A stretch of 64,000 bases of DNA from CAVVZJ01 sp963752755 (lineage in GTDB: Bacteria > Planctomycetota > Planctomycetia > Isosphaerales > Isosphaeraceae). The DNA lies in the NCBI GenBank assembly GCA_963752755.1, contig CAVVZJ010000001.1, positions 1,736,001 to 1,800,000 on the forward strand, in the 5' to 3' direction. Under the pieces are notes generated by a model, which was given only the letters and a program-made list of their open reading frames with translations, was not told the origin of the DNA and made no database searches. Made by a program: the position numbers and the translations under genes. Shown one piece after another: positions 57,912-64,000 of the stretch (position 1 is its first letter; every line of letters begins with the position of its first letter).

Positions 57912-58916
57912 TCAGGGGCGCGCGGCGATGATCCCGACCGCGTCGTACTTCCGTTCCTTGGAAGCCCAGGCGGACCGGGCCAGGAGTTTCCAGGCCCTGG
58001 ACCCCGAATTGCGGGCCGGGAAGGGCACGGCTTCCCCTCCCGCCCGCAGGATCGCATCGCCGATTCGCCGCTCGGTATTGATCCACTGATTGGAGAACTG
58101 GCGGCAGAAGCCGCGGTAATACAGCTCCTTCGGCTCAAGGCCGAGGGCCTTCGCGAGCATGACCAGATTCCTCGGGACGAAGAAATTGAGATGACGAGGG
58201 ATGTCGAGCGGTTCCCAGGCGACTCCCGCGGATTCCAGGCCCATCGAGGCATTGTTGGGGACTTCGCAGAGGAAGAGGCCCTTGGATCTCAGCAGTCGGC
58301 TCGCATTCTCGAACGCCCGAACCGGATCGAGGCAATGCTCGAGCACGTGAAACATGATGACCAGATCAAAGGCCTTTGAGGCGACGGGGTCCGGGAGTTG
58401 CTCAGCCGTACCCTCGTGGACCTCGACGCCCCGACTCCTCGCCTGCTCGGCGGCCCGAGGGTCGATCTCGACCCCGACGACGCGATGGCCCAGGTCGCCC
58501 AGCCGGGCCGCGAGATCGCCCCCGCCGCAGCCGATGTCGCAGATCTCCGAGGGTTGCCCGCCCAGCAGCTCGTGGATCGTCTCGGCCTTCGGCTGCCATC
58601 CGAAGTCGAGGCGCCAGGCCAGGTGGACGCGCAGCTTATCCAGAAAGCTCTGGTGTCCGGCGTCGGCGAAATGGGAACGCCCTTGGGTGTAGTAAGAATC
58701 GAGGACGTAGAAGTCCTGGATGGCCTCGGCTGACGGTCGCGGAAGGACCGCGCCGAATTGGCATTCGCGACGGCACTCGAATGACATGGGAGCCTTTGAC
58801 CACGGGCCGATCACGTGGAAGAGTAATTCCCGATCTCCGATCGCGGGAGAGACATCGAAGTCCCTCGGACCCAACCCGACAGGGACCCGTTCCGCTCCAG
58901 ACCCAAGACGGGCCAT
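57912..58916 (-). CDS. Class I SAM-dependent methyltransferase
   Basis: A protein of about 334 residues. It begins with a small domain (PRDFDVSPAIGDRELLFHVI, FECRRECQFGAVLPRPSAEA) like that in methyltransferases working on glycans or lipids, then ETIHELLGGQPSEICDIGCG with GGG (SAM motif I), HRVVGVEIDPRAAEQARSRG, AFDLVIMFHVLEHCLDPVRA and LRSKGLFLCEVPNNASMGLE. The last helix region is KLLARSAWASKERKYDAVGI. The start at 58916 is chosen because the upstream in-frame extension is Arg-rich and noncoding-like. It is probably in one operon with the Gfo/Idh gene that follows it. The methyl acceptor is unknown. Confidence 0.85.
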   Translation of the reverse strand: MARLGSGAERVPVGLGPRDFDVSPAIGDRELLFHVIGPWSKAPMSFECRRECQFGAVLPRPSAEAIQDFYVLDSYYTQGRSHFADAGHQSFLDKLRVHLAWRLDFGWQPKAETIHELLGGQPSEICDIGCGGGDLAARLGDLGHRVVGVEIDPRAAEQARSRGVEVHEGTAEQLPDPVASKAFDLVIMFHVLEHCLDPVRAFENASRLLRSKGLFLCEVPNNASMGLESAGVAWEPLDIPRHLNFFVPRNLVMLAKALGLEPKELYYRGFCRQFSNQWINTERRIGDAILRAGGEAVPFPARNSGSRAWKLLARSAWASKERKYDAVGIIAARP

Positions 58917-59103
58917 GATACGCGCCGACCTTCCCCAACTCAACAGCCTGAAGGGGGGACCAACCCGCCACACGGGCCGGATCGCCGGGGAATCCCGGCG
59001 GTGACGCTCGCTTGCGTCATGTCGCATCAGGGTCTAAGCTTCACGGCGACCTAAGGCATGCCCGTACGACCGTGCTTCCTTAATCGGAGCTTGAGGTCTC
59101 CCC

Positions 59104-60249
59104 ATGGCAACCGACAAGCCGATCCGCGTGGCGATCATCGGGCTGGGCTTCGGCGCCGAGTTCATCCCGATCTACCAGAACTACCCCGGCGCCGCGATGT
59201 CCGCCATCTGCCGACGCGACCGCAAGGGGCTCGACGAGGTGCGGCGACCGCTATCAGATTCCTGGTCGCTACACCGACTACCGCGAGCTTCTCCAGGACC
59301 CCGAGATCGACGCCGTCCACATCAACTCGCCGATCCCCGACCACGCCTGGATGTCGATCGAGGCCCTGAAGGCCGGCAAGCACGTCGCCTGCACCGTGCC
59401 GATGGGCACCAGCATCGAGGAGTGCCGTCAGGTCGTCGAGGCCCAGCGGGCCAGCGGCAAGGTTTACATGATGATGGAGACGGTCGTCTATAGTCGCGAA
59501 TACCTCTTCGTCAGGGAGATGGCCGACAAGGGCGAGCTCGGCCGCATCCAGTTCCTCCGCGGCAGCCACCAGCAGGACATGGACGGCTGGCCCGACTACT
59601 GGCCCGGCCTGCCGCCGATGTGGTACGCCACCCACTGCGTCAGCCCCTGCCTGGCGATCCTCAGCAAGCCCGGCCAGCCCGCGATGGCCGAGGCGGTCAG
59701 TTGCTACGGCTCCGGCCGCATCCGCGAGGAATTGATCGCGAAGTACAACAGCCCCTTCGCCATCGAGACCGCCACGTTCTCGATCCGCGATTCCGACGTC
59801 TGCGCCGAGGTCACTCGCAGCCTCTTCGACACGGCCCGCCAGTACCGCGAGAGCTTCGACTGCTACGGCAGCAAGAAGAGTTTCGAGTGGCAGCAGGTCG
59901 AGAACGAGGAGCCCGTCATCCACACCAAGAGCACCCCCGAGCACCCGATCCCCGAGCCCGAGATCCCGATGCGGGTCCAGGTCCCCGACTACGCCCACCT
60001 CCTCCCCGAGGGCATCCGCCGCTTCACGAGGCCCGAGGCAATCCAGGACGCCGACCACCTCTCCTTCCTCCAGGGCGCCGGCCACGGCGGCTCCCATCCC
60101 CACCTCGTCCACGCCTTCCTCAGCGCCATCATGGGCGAGCGCCCTGCCTTCCCCGACGCCCGACCTCTGCCAACTGGACGATGGTCGGCCTCTGCGCCCA
60201 CGAATCCGCTCTCAAGTGCGGCGAGAAGGTGCCGATCCCGACTCTCTGA
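59104..60249 (+). CDS. Gfo/Idh/MocA family oxidoreductase, two frameshifts
   Basis: N-terminal Rossmann fold KPIRVAIIGLGFGAEFIPIY, then MSAICRRDRKGLDEV. An extra C near 59242 shifts the frame into YQIPGRYTDYRELLQDPEID. The remainder shows LKAGKHVACTVPMGTSIEEC (in place of the usual EKP), VYMMMETVVYSREYLFVREM, LGRIQFLRGSHQQDMDGWPD, YWPGLPPMWYATHCVSPCLA and HGGSHPHLVHAFLSAIMGER. A base loss near 60160 leads to the true end, TSANWTMVGLCAHESALKCG. TVP replaces EKP, so the canonical catalytic Lys is missing at that position. The release-factor-like gene starts 17 bases downstream. Confidence 0.88.
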
Positions 60250-60266
60250 ACTCTCCGAGTCCATCC

Positions 60267-60770
60267 ATGCCCCACCCCGCCGCCCTTGAACCCGAGCGCC
60301 TTCTCTCCGACTGCGAGGTCCGCTTCTCGCGGCGCTCGGGTCCCGGCGGCCAGAACCGCAACAAGGTCGAGACGGCCGTAGTCCTCACTCACCGCCCGAC
60401 CGGCCTCACCGCCGAGGCGAACGAGCGCCGGAGCCAGGCCGAGAACCGTCGCTCCGCTCTCTTCCGCTTGAGGCTCCAACTCGCCCTGGACGTCCGCGGC
60501 GCCGCACCCGTTCCCTACCAGCCCAGCCCCCTCTGGCGTTCCCGATGCCGCGGCGGGCGGATCGTCGTGAGCCCCACCCATGACGACTTCCCCGCCTTGC
60601 TGGCGGAAGCCCTCGACGTCGTCGCCGCGCACGACATGGACGTCAAGGCCGCCGCCGAGGACCTGGGATGCTCCACCACGCAGCTCGTCCGGTTCCTCAA
60701 GGACGAGCCGCGGGCCCTGGCCCGGATCAACGAGGTGCGTCGGGGTCGCGGGCAGCCGACCTTGAAATGA
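60267..60770 (+). CDS. Release-factor-like peptidyl-tRNA hydrolase domain protein
   Basis: A 167-residue protein with an RF-1 domain: ERLLSDCEVRFSRRSGPGGQ, that is, the GGQ motif that enters the ribosomal peptidyl-transferase centre, then NRNKVETAVVLTHRPTGLTA and EANERRSQAENRRSALFRLR. The second half (VVAAHDMDVKAAAEDLGCST, TQLVRFLKDEPRALARINEV) is an added helical, HTH-like region not seen in ArfB. It lacks the anticodon-recognising domains of true release factors, so a ribosome-rescue role is likely but unproven. The ATG at 60267 is favoured because the frame upstream overlaps the preceding gene's end. Confidence 0.88.
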   Translation: MPHPAALEPERLLSDCEVRFSRRSGPGGQNRNKVETAVVLTHRPTGLTAEANERRSQAENRRSALFRLRLQLALDVRGAAPVPYQPSPLWRSRCRGGRIVVSPTHDDFPALLAEALDVVAAHDMDVKAAAEDLGCSTTQLVRFLKDEPRALARINEVRRGRGQPTLK

Positions 60771-60785
60771 CCCCGTGCACCCTGG

Positions 60786-62682
<1,897 letters not shown>

Positions 62683-62871
62683 TGTCGGGGCCCTCGGAGA
62701 GCGCTCGGTGTTCCCAATGCGACACAGGCTAACCCCACCGCGGACCCGCCGCAACGATTCACCGGGCCTGGCCGACCAGCGCGGTCGGGACTGTCCAAGG
62801 TCCCTGAACCATTAATCTCCCCCCTCACGTCCTGCCGCCCGATCGATGCCTCTCATGATCAGCGCCGCGAG

Positions 62872-62890
62872 TGAGAGTCTGTTCCAAAAG
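62872..62890 (+). repeat. Left end of IS: target duplication TGA plus terminal inverted repeat
   Basis: TGA at 62872-62874 is followed by the 16-base terminal repeat at 62875-62890. It matches the right end at 15 of 16 positions. Confidence 0.8.
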
Positions 62891-63770
62891 GGGCGTCGGC
62901 TGTAGTTTGGGGGGATGGAACGCAAAGCCTACCCCAGCGACCTGACCGACGCCCAGTGGCGCCTCCTCGCTTCCCTGATCCCCGAGGCCAAGCCCGGCGG
63001 CAGGCCCCGCAAGTACGAGATGCGCGAGGTCATCAATGGCCTGCTCTACCTCAACCGCGAGGGCTGTTCCTGGCGGGCGTTGCCCCACGACCTGCCCCAC
63101 TGGAAGACCTGCTACAACTTCTTCCGCCGGTTCGAGGCCGACGGCACCTGGGACGCCCTGGTCGCCGCGTTGCGGGGGGAGGTGCGGACGAAGCTCGGCG
63201 CGTGCGACGCCCAGCGGCGCCTGCATCGATAGCCAGTCGGCCAAGACGGCGCACGGCGGGGCCGAGGTCGGCGTCGATGGCGGCAAGATGGTGCGGGGCC
63301 GCAAGCGACATATCGTCACCGACACGCTGGGGTTGCTGCTGATCGTCGTGGTCACCGCGGCGAACCTCGACGACGGGGCGACGGCGCCGCGGCTGCTGGC
63401 CGGTCTGCCCGCCGTGACGTTCCCCCGGCTGGCCGTGGTGTGGGCGGACCGGAAGTACCGCAACTCCCGGCTCGACGCCTGGCTGTCGGGCCAGGACCGG
63501 CTCCGCGTGGAGGTGAGCTCGAAGCCCGAGGGCGAGCGGGGGTTCAAGCCGCTGAAGGTGCGGTGGGTGGTCGAGCAGACCTTCGGCTGCCTGCTGCGGT
63601 GGCGGCGGCTGGTGCGGGACTTCGAGCGGCTGCCGGAGACGAGCGCGGCGATGGTCAAGCTCAGCTCGATCCATCGGATGGTCCGCCGTGCCCGGCCGCC
63701 GCGATGGCGGAAGAAATTCCGCTACAAGCGGCCGCCCAAAGCGGCCGCTTGAGTCTTTTGGAACAGTCTC
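62875..63770 (+). mobile_element. IS5-family insertion sequence, 896 bp
   Basis: Terminal inverted repeats of 16 bases with one mismatch: GAGTCTGTTCCAAAAG (62875-62890) and the complement of GAGACTGTTCCAAAAG (63755-63770). The trinucleotide TGA flanks both ends (62872-62874 and 63771-63773), a TNA-type target duplication as in IS1031/IS427-like members of the IS5 family. It carries one transposase gene in two frames. Confidence 0.88.
62915..63752 (+). CDS. IS5-family transposase in two overlapping frames
   Basis: The first frame (62915-63232) encodes the DUF4096-like N-terminal part: MERKAYPSDLTDAQWRLLAS, RPRKYEMREVINGLLYLNRE, GCSWRALPHDLPHWKTCYNF. The second frame, to 63752, holds the DDE catalytic part: ACIDSQSAKTAHGG (first Asp), VDGGKMVRGRKRHIVTDTLG, FPRLAVVWADRKYRNSRLDA (second Asp) and VRWVVEQTFGCLLRWRRLVR (Glu). 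The frames join near 63190-63230, a +1 change. IS427-like elements often use programmed frameshifting here. Given the many other indels, a sequence error is equally possible. Confidence 0.88.
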
Positions 63771-63773
63771 TGA
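63755..63773 (-). repeat. Right end of IS: terminal inverted repeat plus target duplication TGA
   Basis: The inverted copy of the terminal repeat occupies 63755-63770 and is followed by TGA at 63771-63773. The transposase stop lies just inside, at 63750-63752. Confidence 0.8.
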
Positions 63774-64000
63774 AGCGAGGAAGAGAAATCCGGCTATGAT
63801 GAAGATCACCAAGAATATGATGAAACCAAAATTGGAAATTTCATAATATATTCCAGATAGCCGCGGCTTCGTCGCAAGCCGGAATGAGACAATGGCGACA
63901 AATCCCCACCAGGCCGCCATACCCAGTGGCCCGATCGTCGCTGGCCTGTCCTTGCTGTTGTCCTCTCCCACAGCCGACCTCCCGGTCGGGTTCTTCGAGC

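Larger units (their letters stand above)
62812..63971 (-). pseudogene. Small two-helix membrane protein gene split by an IS
   Basis: The first 67 codons (63971-63771) encode WWGFVAIVSFRLATKPRLSG, a first membrane segment, and NFGFIIFLVIFIIAGFLFLA, a second. They end exactly at the target-site codon TCA. Removing the IS (62875-63770) and one TGA copy joins them in frame to 62871-62812, which encodes LAALIMRGIDRAAGREGGD and a TAA stop. The rebuilt gene would have 86 codons. The interrupted frame continues into the IS as a meaningless tail. Its function is unknown. Confidence 0.7.

Noticed and set aside
62875..63770. Two separate proteins inside the IS
   Set aside because: The two frames hold complementary halves of one IS5-family DDE transposase, so they are one gene.

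Overview
The window looks like chromosomal DNA of a high-GC planctomycete, most likely of the Isosphaeraceae/Singulisphaera type. This is inferred from gene content, since no rRNA is present. The signs are a secreted ThuA protein, several Gfo/Idh/MocA oxidoreductases, a cytochrome c/copper monooxygenase, a Tat-signal amidohydrolase, a Ser/Thr kinase carrying a formylglycine-generating-enzyme-like domain, a sorbosone-dehydrogenase-like secreted protein, a Gly/Met-rich secreted protein and a sigma-54 promoter. I found no tRNA, rRNA or CRISPR array.

Layout. 0-8 kb: the tail of an oxidoreductase, a GT39-like membrane glycosyltransferase, three small reverse-strand genes, ThuA, a small membrane protein, then a monooxygenase and an amidohydrolase. 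8-15.5 kb: the kinase/FGE-like protein, an unknown export-signal protein, a GH38-like protein and YceH. 15.7-22 kb: PP2C phosphatase, a sugar isomerase-like protein, pabB, a MITE-like element, pabC overlapping a Nif3-like gene, and DUF4404. 22-28 kb: small membrane, secreted and unknown proteins, SprT-like, GDPD, and an unknown gene behind a canonical sigma-54 promoter. 28-36 kb: a lycopene-cyclase-domain-like protein, cupin, PHP phosphoesterase, aldo/keto reductase, a marR-pirin-wrbA stress set and a TPR membrane protein. 36.5-44.4 kb: a P1B-type metal ATPase translationally coupled to three SPFH (HflK/HflC-like) proteins, then a TrmB-like methyltransferase and a secreted dehydrogenase. 44.8-47 kb: the Gly/Met-rich protein and a DUF5658-like protein. 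47.4-56.7 kb: a full GlgE-pathway cluster (glgE, maltokinase, glgB, treS-maltokinase fusion) that turns trehalose or maltose into branched alpha-glucan. 56.7-64 kb: two Gfo/Idh proteins, a methyltransferase, a release-factor-like protein, a CocE-like hydrolase, and an IS5-family element that has split a small membrane-protein gene.

A property of the whole window shapes the annotation. Many genes are broken by single-base indels, mostly apparent +1 insertions. They are very dense at 30.6-31.6, 36.6-44.3, 45.3-49.3 and 49.6-52.5 kb and rare at 53-59 kb. After nearly every break the family-specific sequence resumes in another frame with its catalytic residues intact. This points to assembly or sequencing error, or very recent decay, rather than old pseudogenes. 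I therefore give whole-gene spans and name the breaks.
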